Below, in pieces: positions 1 to 8,575 of a stretch of DNA of 64,000 nt. Source of the stretch: Bacillota bacterium (lineage in GTDB: Bacteria; Bacillota; Clostridia; Lachnospirales; Lachnospiraceae). Position numbers and translations under genes: made by a program. Location: assembly GCA_023395555.1 (NCBI GenBank), contig JAEWYQ010000051.1, positions 62,001 to 126,000 of the forward strand, written 5' to 3'. The notes beneath the pieces are model-generated. The model had not been told where the DNA came from, made no database searches, and saw only the letters and a list, made by a program, of their open reading frames with translations. Position 1 is the first letter of the stretch. Every line of letters begins with the position of its first letter.

Positions 1-162
1 GATTTCCTCCGGTATCCAGAAATTATTCAGCATGGTCCGGTAGAAGGTGTTGGCCCAGCTGTATTTGATGCGGTTCCATTCCCTCAGATTCGTGGTATTG
101 CCGTTAATTAACGCTTCTGTTCCCCTGATTCCATGTTCATTAAAGATTCTTTTCTTGTTCAT
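1..162 (-). CDS. nrdB: Ribonucleotide reductase class I beta subunit, N-terminal part
   Basis: First 54 codons of a gene that runs off the left edge. The translation starts MNKKRIFNEHG and continues with TEALINGN, then LREWNRIKYSWAN and NFWIPEEI, which is typical of the N-terminus of the NrdB/NrdF radical subunit. This subunit houses the di-metal/tyrosyl radical centre that the large subunit needs to reduce ribonucleotides; the metal ligands lie outside the window. The start is the ATG at 160-162, with GGAGG about 11 bases upstream. It lies 105 bases downstream of nrdA in the same direction and is probably co-transcribed with it, with a long hairpin between them. Confidence 0.9.
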   Translation of the reverse strand, partial: MNKKRIFNEHGIRGTEALINGNTTNLREWNRIKYSWANTFYRTMLNNFWIPEEI

Positions 163-187
163 TCCTCGTTTCCTCCATTCGGCGTCA

Positions 188-261
188 CACATTCGGTGTC
201 AGGCACCCTTTCTAAACTAGCGATGTCAGATGTTGTAAAAGGGTGCCTGACACCGAATGTG
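188..261. repeat. Long inverted repeat (24-bp arms) with GGTGTCAGGCACC core, between nrdA and nrdB
   Basis: Arms 188-211 and 238-261 are exact reverse complements, with a 26-base spacer. Each arm contains the core GGTGTCAGGCACC, and arm symmetry extends imperfectly a few bases outward. It would form a very stable hairpin in the nrdA-nrdB transcript. There is no T-run, so it does not read as a normal intrinsic terminator. Sixteen bases of the arm (GGTGCCTGACACCGAA) recur at 63942-63957, so this looks like a dispersed repeat family (REP/MITE-like), not a unique regulatory hairpin. The mobile-repeat reading is inference. Confidence 0.8.
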
Positions 262-267
262 ACACCG

Positions 268-2559
268 TCAGCTTGAACAGCTGGTACACTCGTCCATCTC
301 CAGGGACTGGTTGCGGACGTAATAGATGGTCTTAACTCCATTCCTCCAAGCCTCCTGGTAAAGCTTCAGGATATCCTTCGCCTTAACCTCCGGCGTAATA
401 TACAGGTTAAAGGATTGTGCCTGGTCGATATGCCTCTGGCGGATGCCGCAGGCCTTGATGCTGTAATGCTGATCGATACGATGGGCCTCCTTGTACAGCC
501 AGAAATTCCCGCTGTTCAGATCCGGCGCCGCCTTTGGTGTAAAGCTTCCCTTCTTTTCTTCAATAAAAAACTTCTTGAAAATCGGATCGATTCCCGCCGT
601 GGTTCCGGCGATATTGGAAGTACTGCCTGTCGGTGCAACCGCCATAATATAGCCGTTGCGGATACCGTATCGTCTGACATCTTCCTTCAGGGCGACCCAG
701 CGCGGCGAGGTATATCCCCGGCGTTCAAAATACTTACCGCTCTGCCATTCCGAGCCTTCGAATTCCGGATACGGGCCTTTTTCCCTGGCCAGCTCCATGG
801 AGGCCTTGATGGCCTGGTAGGCCAGCTCCTCAAATAAACGGTCCGCCTCCTCCAGATGCTCCTCACTCTCCCAGGGAATCTGGTGATTCACCAGGTAGTG
901 GTGATAGCCGCTGGTGCCAAGTCCGATGGCACGGTATCTGTCACTGGTAATCCTGGCCTCCGCCACCGGAGTCTGATTCAAGGTTATGACATTATCCAGC
1001 ATCCTTATCTGAAGCGGTACGGTTTCCTCCAGCTCCTCCCGTCTCACGCGTCCCAGATTCACGGAGTTGAGATTGCAGGTAACCATGTCACCGGACTTCA
1101 GTCTTCTGACTACCTCCTTATGGTTTCCCACCGTCTCTATTACTTCCTCCACAAATTCCGATTCACTGACATTCTGGGCAATCTCATGACAGAGATTGGA
1201 GGAATAGATCATTCCGGCATGCTTATTGGGATTGGCCCGGTTCACGGTATCACGGAAGAATAAGAAGGGGGTTCCCGTTTCCACCGCACTCTTCATAATC
1301 CGCTTCATAATCTCCAGAACCGGCACGGTAACCCGCTCCAGCCTCTCATTGGCCTCACAGGCAAGATAACGCGCCGTGAATTCTCCGCCCTTCTCCTCAT
1401 CATAGAAATCCTCCAGATGATATCCCATCACCTTATGGATCTCATAGGGATCAAATAAGGACCATTCCCCTCTTTCCTCCAGGCGTTCCATGAAGAGATC
1501 GGGTATGCTTAAGGCAGGGAAGATATCGTGGGCCTTTCTGCGGTCATCCCCGTTATTGGTTCTCAGATCCAGGAACTCATATAAATCCTGATGCCACACA
1601 TCCAGGGTGATGGAAGCTCCTCCCTTTCTCCTTCCCAGCTGGTCCACCGCTACCGCCGTGTCATTATAAAGGCGAATCCAGGGAATCACACCGCCGGAAG
1701 CATTTTTATAACCCCTGATCTCACTGTTTAACGCCCTGACTTTACCCACATAGATGCCTAAGGCTCCCCCATGCTTGGAGACTGCGGAGAATTTCTGGTT
1801 TACATCATAGATGGACCAGAGATTATCCCCTACCACCGAAATAAAGCAGCTGCTGAGCTGGTGAAAGGGTGTTCCCGCACCCGCCAGGGTCGGAGTGGCC
1901 GTAGTCATCTTCAGCTCACTTAAGACGTCATAAAAACGTTTGGCATAGAATAGCTTCTGTTCTCCCTCCGGAATCGCCAGGTGCATGGCAATTGCCATAA
2001 AGCGTTCCTGGGGCAGCTCCAGAACCTCCTTCTGATAGCCGCGGATCAGATAGCGGTCGGCCAGCAGCTTCAGCCCTTCATAATTAAACAGCAGATCCCG
2101 TTCCGGCTTAATATAGGCTCCCAGCTCACTAAGCTGCTCCGCGGAGTATTCCTCCAGAAGAAACTCCCCGTAATACTGCTGCTCCACCAGCAGCCTCACC
2201 AATTCGGTAAAATCACCATACCCAAAATGACGATACTTCCGGTTAATTGCCGCTTCCTTATATAAATCTGACATCAGAAGCCTTGCCGCCACATACTGCC
2301 AATTCACATTGGTGGTCTTTACCACATTGCCCTGACTGTCCTTCGTTGTCTGAATCATCTTCTCAATGGCTGTCTGAATTAATATTTTCTGAATTTCCTT
2401 GGTACTCATGCCATCCCGGAACTGAATATTAGAGTCCATCTCCAATTCCTCCGGACTGCAGCCCTCCAGTCCGGTACAGGCATATGCCACCATTTTTTTT
2501 GTCTTCTCTACATGGAGCTTTTCAAGGCTTCCGTTTCTCTTCCGGATCATAATATCCAT
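268..2559 (-). CDS. nrdA: Ribonucleoside-diphosphate reductase alpha subunit, class Ia
   Basis: 763 residues, full length for NrdA. It reduces ribonucleoside diphosphates to deoxyribonucleotides together with NrdB. Residues 1-90 form an ATP-cone allosteric domain (MIRKRNGSLEKLHVEKTKKM), and the barrel follows. Visible active-site features are the Cys in LSSCFISV, the NLCHE segment with the N-x-C-x-E triad, the second redox Cys in TCNLNSVNLG, and a C-terminal CTSC thiol pair that shuttles electrons from thioredoxin. The ATG at 2559 has GGAG nine bases upstream. It lies first in the nrdA-nrdB transcription unit. The upstream region carries NrdR-like boxes. Confidence 0.96.
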   Translation of the reverse strand: MDIMIRKRNGSLEKLHVEKTKKMVAYACTGLEGCSPEELEMDSNIQFRDGMSTKEIQKILIQTAIEKMIQTTKDSQGNVVKTTNVNWQYVAARLLMSDLYKEAAINRKYRHFGYGDFTELVRLLVEQQYYGEFLLEEYSAEQLSELGAYIKPERDLLFNYEGLKLLADRYLIRGYQKEVLELPQERFMAIAMHLAIPEGEQKLFYAKRFYDVLSELKMTTATPTLAGAGTPFHQLSSCFISVVGDNLWSIYDVNQKFSAVSKHGGALGIYVGKVRALNSEIRGYKNASGGVIPWIRLYNDTAVAVDQLGRRKGGASITLDVWHQDLYEFLDLRTNNGDDRRKAHDIFPALSIPDLFMERLEERGEWSLFDPYEIHKVMGYHLEDFYDEEKGGEFTARYLACEANERLERVTVPVLEIMKRIMKSAVETGTPFLFFRDTVNRANPNKHAGMIYSSNLCHEIAQNVSESEFVEEVIETVGNHKEVVRRLKSGDMVTCNLNSVNLGRVRREELEETVPLQIRMLDNVITLNQTPVAEARITSDRYRAIGLGTSGYHHYLVNHQIPWESEEHLEEADRLFEELAYQAIKASMELAREKGPYPEFEGSEWQSGKYFERRGYTSPRWVALKEDVRRYGIRNGYIMAVAPTGSTSNIAGTTAGIDPIFKKFFIEEKKGSFTPKAAPDLNSGNFWLYKEAHRIDQHYSIKACGIRQRHIDQAQSFNLYITPEVKAKDILKLYQEAWRNGVKTIYYVRNQSLEMDECTSCSS

Positions 2560-2600
2560 AGGCTATTTCTCCTCTGATCATACATTGTCAGCGATAGCAT

Positions 2601-2645
2601 ACCACTGATAGTTGTTCTACAGATATTCTATACTATATTTAGTGT
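2601..2645 (-). promoter_or_regulatory. nrdA promoter region with NrdR-like boxes
   Basis: On the minus strand, ACACTAAATATAGTAT (2630-2645) matches 14 of 16 positions of the NrdR box consensus acACwATATATwGTgt as I recall it. It sits in the spacer of a plausible promoter (TGGTCA, 17 bases, TAGAAT). A second, weaker imperfect palindrome, ACAACTATCAGTGGT (2601-2615), is centred about 30 bases away. Paired boxes about three helical turns apart are usual for NrdR targets. The second box is doubtful. Confidence 0.5.
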
Positions 2646-2726
2646 TTTGACCAGAGGGGAAATTAATATTTTTTCTTTTTACTGCCGATGCGGCCAGGTT
2701 ACAGTTCAGAGGGCAATGTCGGTTAG

Positions 2727-4196
2727 TTAAGACCCGGCGTTCTCCGTCCCCGGAAGCTCGTATACTACCACCGCCACGCCGCGCTTAATGTTCTCGAACA
2801 TCTTCTTTGCATTCTCCGGGGGCATGTTGATACAGCCATGGGAACCCTTCGTCTTATAGATATCCTTACCGAATTCCCTCCTCCAGTCTGCATCGTGAAA
2901 GCCGATGTTACGGTTGAAGGGCATCCAGTATTTTACCGGTGTCTCGTAGTCCTCGCCCACAAGAACCGCATTATTTTCCTTGTATTGGATCGGATAGGTT
3001 CCCGTGGGAGTGCCGTAGTCCTTAGAAAGATTACCCGATACAAAATCGGATTCCACAATCAGCTCCCCGTCCTTATAAAAGAACAGATGCTGGGCCGTCA
3101 GATTAACCTCCACATAGGTATCTCCAATATCATCCCTGCCATACTGCTGTGCAGTCTGAAAATAAACCGGCTTCTTCACGGTCTGCTCTCCCTGCAATAT
3201 TAACTGAACCAGCTCCTTCGTCTCGGATACCCGGTCCAGCCACCAGCCGTAGTCCCCGCCTTCCACCTTGATCACTTCCCCATAGCTTGTCTGGAAGGTA
3301 CGCTTTCTCCCGAAGGAATTATAATGTTTGCCGATGTAATCCACATACTCCCTTACCTTCTCTTCCTCCAGGGTTATCTTATAATCCTCATCCCAGCTGA
3401 TCCACTCATGAATTTTCGACTTGTCCAAAACCTCCACATCCTCGCCGAATTCATAAATAATCCTTGTTCCGGCCAGCTTCTGCAGCTCTGCAAGAGCCTC
3501 TTTCAGCATGGCATTGTCTGAGGTGACGGAGGCCTCCTCGTAACAGCCGGCCTCTTCCAGAGACAGAGTTGGCTCCATGGTAAGAATCGCATTCCTCACT
3601 GCCTCATGCAGCTTGTTTTTTATTATTTTGGCTCCCGGCTCCTCCGGAAGAATCTCATAGCCCTCTTCCCCATAGGCAATCCTTGCATTAACCGGCTCTA
3701 CGGTATTCTCCTCCTTGAGACCGTTCATAATATCCAGATAGGCCTGCAATGCGGCTTCATTATAGGTAAGTATCCTTTCGATCTCAAACTCCCGCTGTCC
3801 CAGCACCGCTTTGGGCCACAGCAGGCCGTTCTGCTCTTTCATCAGCCTGGTCAGTCTTTGACCAAACTCCGTATGTAGATCAATATTTCTTCCGTATACC
3901 GTATCCTTAATCCCGTTTCTCTGGATCAGCTCCAGCCGGTAGGCCTCTGCCTGCCTGTTAATTGCTGCTTCCGCCTGCTCTATCGTCATATTGGAGGTAT
4001 CCACCCCATTGATTACCGTATTCTTGAAGAAATGATCCTTGTAATACATCGCTGTCAACAGATATGCCAACAGAATTAAACCGAGAATCCCGCCTTCCAT
4101 TAAGAGGAACCGGAGAAGCCGCCTGCTTCTCTTGCTTTTCCGGCGCTTTCCTTTGCCAGCCGGAAGCTTTGCCATACTCTTTGTATTTGCTGCCAT
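2727..4196 (-). CDS. L,D-transpeptidase (YkuD family) with N-terminal anchor and peptidoglycan-binding region
   Basis: 489 residues with the chosen start. It makes 3-3 cross-links in peptidoglycan or attaches partners to it. There is a Lys/Arg-rich cytoplasmic tail, then one membrane helix (about residues 28-50), then a long extracellular stalk that resembles the PG_binding_4 repeats of Firmicute transpeptidases. The C-terminal YkuD domain carries the catalytic signature SHGCINM (Cys near residue 455) and upstream YPIQY/FNRNIGFHDADW elements. I chose the ATG at 4194-4196 (MAANTKSM). An upstream in-frame ATG at 4211 would place the GGAGGTGG ribosome site inside the coding region, whereas the site lies eight bases before the second ATG. 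It appears monocistronic. Confidence 0.92.
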   Translation of the reverse strand: MAANTKSMAKLPAGKGKRRKSKRSRRLLRFLLMEGGILGLILLAYLLTAMYYKDHFFKNTVINGVDTSNMTIEQAEAAINRQAEAYRLELIQRNGIKDTVYGRNIDLHTEFGQRLTRLMKEQNGLLWPKAVLGQREFEIERILTYNEAALQAYLDIMNGLKEENTVEPVNARIAYGEEGYEILPEEPGAKIIKNKLHEAVRNAILTMEPTLSLEEAGCYEEASVTSDNAMLKEALAELQKLAGTRIIYEFGEDVEVLDKSKIHEWISWDEDYKITLEEEKVREYVDYIGKHYNSFGRKRTFQTSYGEVIKVEGGDYGWWLDRVSETKELVQLILQGEQTVKKPVYFQTAQQYGRDDIGDTYVEVNLTAQHLFFYKDGELIVESDFVSGNLSKDYGTPTGTYPIQYKENNAVLVGEDYETPVKYWMPFNRNIGFHDADWRREFGKDIYKTKGSHGCINMPPENAKKMFENIKRGVAVVVYELPGTENAGS

Positions 4197-4292
4197 ATGC
4201 GCCACCTCCATTCGAATAATCCGTTTCTAAAAATATCTTATCCTAAAATTATGTTATCTTTTCGGCAGATTATTTAAATATATATTAACAGG

Positions 4293-5090
4293 TCAGGAAT
4301 AATGTTCCTTGATCATCTCTTCTTCGCAGGACTCCTCACCGGGCCATGGCTGCGATATATTCTCCGCCTCACGGCAGCTTCGTTCTATCCGGAGGATATG
4401 CTCCTGTATCCGTTCGACTACCATATCTCTGATTCCGGCCGTTTTAAGCCCCCGGTATTCCTCGTAGGGAATTGCTTTCAGAAAATGGACCTGCGTCCTG
4501 ACCTTTTTCAGGGAATTCACACCAAAGGGCTTGTAAGAATCATAAAGCGCTACCGGAATAATCGGACATTTTGCCCGTTCTGCACATTTAAAGCTTCCTG
4601 TTTTGAATTCCTGAAGACGGTTATGGTTCTCCCCGTATCCCCCTTCCGGAAAGATCAGATAACGCCGGCCTGCCGCCACCTCCTCCGTCACTTCCTTCAT
4701 TACGGATACCTGCTGCCTCATATCGTCAAAATCCAGGCGCTTCGCACGGATCAGGTCTACAAGCTGTGTTGTCACCGCCGGCTGGGAACGTTTTTTGGAA
4801 ATGATAAAGGTACAGGGCCTCTTATGGGACAGCATAATGCCCAGGGCGTCATATTTTCCCTGATGATTGGCGTACATGATATAACCGCCCTCCTCCGGAA
4901 GATTCTCCGTTCCTGTGACCCGGGTCTCAATACGCCCTTTTTTCTTAATCAGCCGCATCACCTTCAGAGCCAGCTGATAGCATTCTTCCTCCGAATAGTG
5001 CTCCTGGTTATGATAATACTTTCTCATCTTAAAAATATAATATGGTATTTTATACAAACTTCCTGCAATCACATAGATAAACCGCAGCAT
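4293..5090 (-). CDS. 1-acyl-sn-glycerol-3-phosphate acyltransferase (PlsC family)
   Basis: 265 residues. It transfers an acyl group to lysophosphatidate or a related acceptor in membrane phospholipid synthesis. The hallmark NHQGKYD motif (H-x4-D, His76/Asp81) and the FPEG motif (147-150) are both present. The N-terminus is hydrophobic (FIYVIAGSLYKIPYYIF), as in membrane-associated members. The acidic C-terminal tail is not conserved in the family. GGAG lies just before the ATG at 5090. The gene is divergent from the MFS transporter and ends about 100 bases upstream of the L,D-transpeptidase start, in the same direction. Confidence 0.9.
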   Translation of the reverse strand: MLRFIYVIAGSLYKIPYYIFKMRKYYHNQEHYSEEECYQLALKVMRLIKKKGRIETRVTGTENLPEEGGYIMYANHQGKYDALGIMLSHKRPCTFIISKKRSQPAVTTQLVDLIRAKRLDFDDMRQQVSVMKEVTEEVAAGRRYLIFPEGGYGENHNRLQEFKTGSFKCAERAKCPIIPVALYDSYKPFGVNSLKKVRTQVHFLKAIPYEEYRGLKTAGIRDMVVERIQEHILRIERSCREAENISQPWPGEESCEEEMIKEHYS

Positions 5091-5317
5091 ACTCCATCAC
5101 TCCCTGTTCGTCCTTGATCCATCTGCCGGTATCATCCAACTCTTTTTAACATTATACATACCATAATACCCCTTTGACGGGATTTCGTCCATCTTTTTAA
5201 GCAATGTATGACATCCGGATTATCATATTCCACATTTACTTTATAAAAGGTTTCCGATATAATAGGCCTGGTAACAACCGTCTTTATAAATCCAGGAAAG
5301 GATTTGCCTACATAGAC

Positions 5318-6709
5318 ATGAAAATACCCTTTACGAAGATATTTGATGAAGCCGCGCTCCTGCCTAAGATTCGAAGGAGCATCTATCTTATGACGCTGGG
5401 GAATGCTTTTGGTTCCCTGTTCGGCGTTGTTACCGCCGGAGGAAGCTCCTCCCTGACCGGATACGCCGGGTATCTGGGAGCAGGTGATTTTATCTATGGG
5501 CTGCTGACCGCCATTCCCCTGGCGGCTGCCCTGCTTCAGATTCCCTTTGCCTCCCTGGTCAGCCGTACCCAGAAACGTAAGAAATATATGATGACCTATG
5601 GGCTCTTTTCCCGTGCCCTGTGGCTTCCTGTTGCCCTGATACCCTTTTTCATTCCGGCCAGCCATTCCAATTTCCGTTTATGGACAGTCATTCTGCTGAT
5701 CGGTATCTCCTCCGCCTACGGTTCCTTCATCAATGTGTGCTGGATGCCCTGGATGGCAGATCTGGTTCCGGTGACAATCCGCGGGCGCTGGCTGTCCAAA
5801 CGGGACGGCATCACTTCCATTGCCAGCGTTACCATGGGACTCATCGTCGCAAGTATCCTGGACCGCATGTCCGGTTACCATGGCTATGCTCTTGTCTTTA
5901 CAATTGCAAGTGTCCTTGGCATGCTGGATATGTGCTGTTTTTTCTTCATGGAGGAAATCTACAGGACTCCTCCCTTGCAGCTTAAGCTGCTTCCCGTCAT
6001 CAAGCAGGTGTTCCGCAATAAGCCTTTTTATAAATTCATGCTGTTCTGGACTGCCTGGAGCTTCACGGCGAATATGTCCGGGGCTTACCTGGCAAGGTAC
6101 TCTCTGACAGAGATGGGCTTAAGCTATACCCAATACACCCTGTGCAGCCAGGTGACCGCCGCCGCTGTGACAGTACTGGTCGTCTCCCACTGGGGACGGC
6201 TGCTGGATCGTTTTGGCAGCAAGCCCGTATTATGGTGCAGTTGTATCGTGGCGGGCCTGACGCCCTTGTTTTTTCTTTTCTCAACCTACGGGAGCATCTG
6301 GCCGCCCCTGCTTCACAATTTCATCGGAGCTGCCTTCTGGAGCGGTGCCAACCTGGCTGCCACCAGCCTCCAGCTTTCTTCCTCCCCCGATGAACAGCGT
6401 CCCTCCTATGTGGCAGTCTTCTCCTGCGTCACCTCCCTGTTCGGTTCCTTTCTCGGAATTCTGACCGGGGGAGCAATATTAGAGAGCCTTCATTCCAATC
6501 CGGCCCTAAGTACCCTTATCCCGGACCGGTACCAGTTTATGATCGCCGTCTCCGTTATCCTCCGTGTCGGCTCTGTATTTCTCTTTGTCCCCATGCTGGA
6601 TAACACCGGCAGCTATACTGTAAGCGGAATGTTTCGTGAGCTCGCCCTCCGGGGAAAAGTCTGGCTGCATGAGCTGGACTATCGGCGGCAGAGACGCAGA
6701 AGGTCTTAA
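5318..6709 (+). CDS. Major facilitator superfamily transporter
   Basis: About 463 residues with 11-12 hydrophobic segments. The cytoplasmic loop after TM2 carries SRTQKRKKYMM, a variant of the MFS loop signature, followed by paired membrane helices (for example LWTVILLIGISSAYGSF and FIGAAFWSGANLAATSL). Substrate unknown; candidates are sugars or drugs. I chose ATG 5318 (MKIPFTKIFDEAALLPKIRRS). A longer frame opens at 5204 but its first 38 residues look untypical. Neither start has a good ribosome site: AGGAAAGG is about 15 bases before 5318. It is one of only three plus-strand genes and converges on cysK. Confidence 0.82.
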   Translation: MKIPFTKIFDEAALLPKIRRSIYLMTLGNAFGSLFGVVTAGGSSSLTGYAGYLGAGDFIYGLLTAIPLAAALLQIPFASLVSRTQKRKKYMMTYGLFSRALWLPVALIPFFIPASHSNFRLWTVILLIGISSAYGSFINVCWMPWMADLVPVTIRGRWLSKRDGITSIASVTMGLIVASILDRMSGYHGYALVFTIASVLGMLDMCCFFFMEEIYRTPPLQLKLLPVIKQVFRNKPFYKFMLFWTAWSFTANMSGAYLARYSLTEMGLSYTQYTLCSQVTAAAVTVLVVSHWGRLLDRFGSKPVLWCSCIVAGLTPLFFLFSTYGSIWPPLLHNFIGAAFWSGANLAATSLQLSSSPDEQRPSYVAVFSCVTSLFGSFLGILTGGAILESLHSNPALSTLIPDRYQFMIAVSVILRVGSVFLFVPMLDNTGSYTVSGMFRELALRGKVWLHELDYRRQRRRRS

Positions 6710-6757
6710 TTTTATTATCTTGTATATTATATAAGCCGGGCTCTACCGGCAGAACGA

Positions 6758-6826
6758 AGATTGCCGGATTTGTATGCTGCAAGGGGAACCAATGTATATG
6801 GTTACGGCATACAAATCCGGCAATCT
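6758..6826. terminator. Perfect 20-bp inverted repeat between convergent MFS gene and cysK
   Basis: Arms 6758-6777 and 6807-6826 are exact reverse complements (outer end AGATTGCCGG), with a 29-base loop that holds a smaller AACCA/TGGTT hairpin. A short GCCGG/CCGGC hairpin lies just before it (about 6735-6750). Its position between two convergent stops suggests a bidirectional terminator. Arm length and perfection exceed what termination needs, and the T-run is poor. Confidence 0.65.
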
Positions 6827-6868
6827 ATATTTTAAAGATATAAGGTATGATTTGGCACTGGAAAAGGT

Positions 6869-7801
6869 CTATTCGGCAAACAACGGCGTGGAGAGATATC
6901 TCTCACCGGTATCGGGAAGAATTACCACGATGGTCTTACCCTGGTTTTCCGGGCGTTTAGCCAGCTCTGTGGCCGCCCACACCGCGGCACCGGAGGAAAT
7001 GCCCACAAGAAGTCCTTCTGTCTTGGATAAATCTCTTCCTGTATTAAAGGCATCTTCATTCCTAACCTTAATAATTTCATCATAAATCTTGGTGTTGAGC
7101 ACCTGGGGAACAAATCCGGCACCGATACCCTGGATCTTATGAGGGCCCGGTTTTCCTTCGGAAAGCACCGGGGAATCGAAGGGCTCCACCGCCACAACCT
7201 TAATCTCCGGATTTTGCTCCTTTAAAAATTCTCCCGCTCCGGTAATGGTTCCGCCGGTTCCGATGCCTGCTACCAGGATATCCACCTTGCCATCCGTATC
7301 CTCCCAGATCTCCGGTCCTGTTGTAGCCTTATGAACAGCAGGATTGGCGGGATTGTCAAACTGTCCGGGAACGAAGGAATTGGGAATCTCTTCTGCCAGT
7401 TCGTCAGCCTTGGCAATGGCCCCCTTCATCCCCTTGGCGCCTTCGGTCAGAACCAGTTCGGCACCGTAGGCCTTCAGAAGATTTCTTCTCTCTACGCTCA
7501 TGGTCTCCGGCATGGTCAGGATTAAACGGTATCCGCGGGAAGCGGCGATGGACGCCAGGCCAATTCCGGTATTTCCGCTGGTAGGCTCAATAATAACGGA
7601 ACCTTTCTTCAGCAGTCCCTTTGCTTCCGCATCATCAATCATAGCCTTTGCAATTCTATCCTTTACGCTGCCGGCCGGATTGAAATATTCCAGCTTGGCA
7701 ACCACTGCCGCACCTAGCTCATATTTTCTCCCGTAATTAGATAATTCCAGAAGCGGTGTCTTTCCTACTAACTCACTCAGACCCTTATAAACCTTTGACA
7801 T
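6869..7801 (-). CDS. cysK: Cysteine synthase A (O-acetylserine sulfhydrylase)
   Basis: 310 residues, the usual length. It makes L-cysteine from O-acetylserine and sulfide using pyridoxal phosphate. The PLP lysine lies in NPAGSVKDR (Lys47), the substrate loop is PTSGNTG (73-79), and the glycine-rich phosphate loop is [17 protein letters not shown] lies just before the ATG. The gene is divergent from an Rrf2-type regulator. In Bacillus, CysK partners with the Rrf2 regulator CymR as a cysteine sensor, so the pairing here is probably functional. Confidence 0.96.
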   Translation of the reverse strand: MSKVYKGLSELVGKTPLLELSNYGRKYELGAAVVAKLEYFNPAGSVKDRIAKAMIDDAEAKGLLKKGSVIIEPTSGNTGIGLASIAASRGYRLILTMPETMSVERRNLLKAYGAELVLTEGAKGMKGAIAKADELAEEIPNSFVPGQFDNPANPAVHKATTGPEIWEDTDGKVDILVAGIGTGGTITGAGEFLKEQNPEIKVVAVEPFDSPVLSEGKPGPHKIQGIGAGFVPQVLNTKIYDEIIKVRNEDAFNTGRDLSKTEGLLVGISSGAAVWAATELAKRPENQGKTIVVILPDTGERYLSTPLFAE

Positions 7802-7853
7802 AATGTCTCCTCCTTTAATATATAATTCATATATGATTACTATGTTTTATATA

Positions 7854-7882
7854 ATGATACTACTGTTTTGATTATCTGTCAA
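7854..7882 (-). promoter_or_regulatory. cysK promoter
   Basis: On the minus strand, TTGACA (7877-7882), a 17-base spacer, then TATCAT (7854-7859). The -35 is a perfect consensus. AT-rich partial palindromes (AATTCATATATGATTA region) lie between the -10 and the gene and could be the regulator's operator. Confidence 0.7.
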
Positions 7883-7920
7883 TACATAGTTTTAAAATTT
7901 ATCATTAAAATTATTACAAT

Positions 7921-7971
7921 AATTCAGATGGCAGATGATAGGTATATCCGCATCTACCTGCCATCTGAATT
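7921..7971. promoter_or_regulatory. 14-bp inverted repeat in the cysK/Rrf2 divergent promoter region
   Basis: AATTCAGATGGCAG (7921-7934) and its exact reverse complement (7958-7971) flank a 23-base loop that can pair further (AGATG/CATCT). It lies upstream of both the cysK -35 and the Rrf2 -35, which suits a shared operator or an upstream DNA structure. It is not a terminator by position. Function unproven. Confidence 0.5.
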
Positions 7972-7982
7972 GCATTCTGACC

Positions 7983-8011
7983 TTGACAAGTATCCTTCCT
8001 TCCTTTATTAT
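7983..8011 (+). promoter_or_regulatory. Rrf2 regulator promoter
   Basis: TTGACA (7983-7988), 17-base spacer, TATTAT (8006-8011). This is a near-consensus sigma-A promoter about 45 bases before the start codon. Confidence 0.75.
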
Positions 8012-8053
8012 ATAGAAATGCATATTAAACAAGTATGAAAAGGAGGTGTTCCT

Positions 8054-8500
8054 TTGAGAATTTCTGCAAAGGGCCGTTATGCGCTGGCGTCCACTGTTTA
8101 TATGGCCCAGCATCATGACAGCAATGAATACATTACCCTGATCCGGATCTCGGAAAAACTGGGTATCTCCAAGATTTATCTGGAACAGGTATTTTCTTTA
8201 TTAAAGCACGGCAAGATTGTCCACTCCATCAAAGGAGCCCAGGGAGGCTATCAATTAACCCGAAGTCCCCGGGAGATCACCGTATATGATATTCTCCATT
8301 CCGTGGAAACAACATTATTTGAACAGGCGGAAGAAACCGTTTCAGGAAGCCTGCCGGAGATAGAACAGGCAATAAGCGCGGCAGTCTATCAGCCTTTGGA
8401 TCATTCCATAGAATCCACCCTGCAGGGTATCTCCCTCTATGACCTTGTCACGGAGACAGAGAAGCAGAATACCGATCAGGGCGCCATGTTCTTTATCTAA
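8054..8500 (+). CDS. Rrf2-family transcriptional regulator, CymR-like
   Basis: 148 residues. Winged helix-turn-helix typical of Rrf2 proteins (MRISAKGRYAL, then KLGISKIYLEQVFSLLKHG and the wing SIKGAQGGYQL). There are no cysteines, so it lacks the iron-sulfur ligands of IscR. This fits CymR, the cysteine-metabolism repressor. The start is a TTG at 8054, seven bases after AGGAGGTG. It is divergent from cysK, with both promoters and an inverted repeat in the gap. Inference: it represses sulfur-assimilation genes when cysteine is plentiful. Confidence 0.85.
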   Translation: MRISAKGRYALASTVYMAQHHDSNEYITLIRISEKLGISKIYLEQVFSLLKHGKIVHSIKGAQGGYQLTRSPREITVYDILHSVETTLFEQAEETVSGSLPEIEQAISAAVYQPLDHSIESTLQGISLYDLVTETEKQNTDQGAMFFI

Positions 8501-8514
8501 TTTTTTCGGAAAAT

Positions 8515-8557
8515 AAAGGCCGGCTGGCATTCGTTTTTTGAATACCGGCCGGCCTTT
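8515..8557. terminator. Bidirectional terminator after the Rrf2 gene
   Basis: A GC-rich stem with AAAGGCCGGC on the left arm and GCCGGCCTTT on the right (8515-8532 with 8540-8557), two G-U or mismatch positions and a T-rich loop. It lies between convergent genes (Rrf2 and the sugar-binding protein). Confidence 0.8.
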
Positions 8558-8575
8558 CCTTAAATATAAGATAAA

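Noticed and set aside
188..261. Ends of an insertion sequence
   Set aside because: Only 26 bases lie between the arms, no transposase is present and no target duplication is visible.
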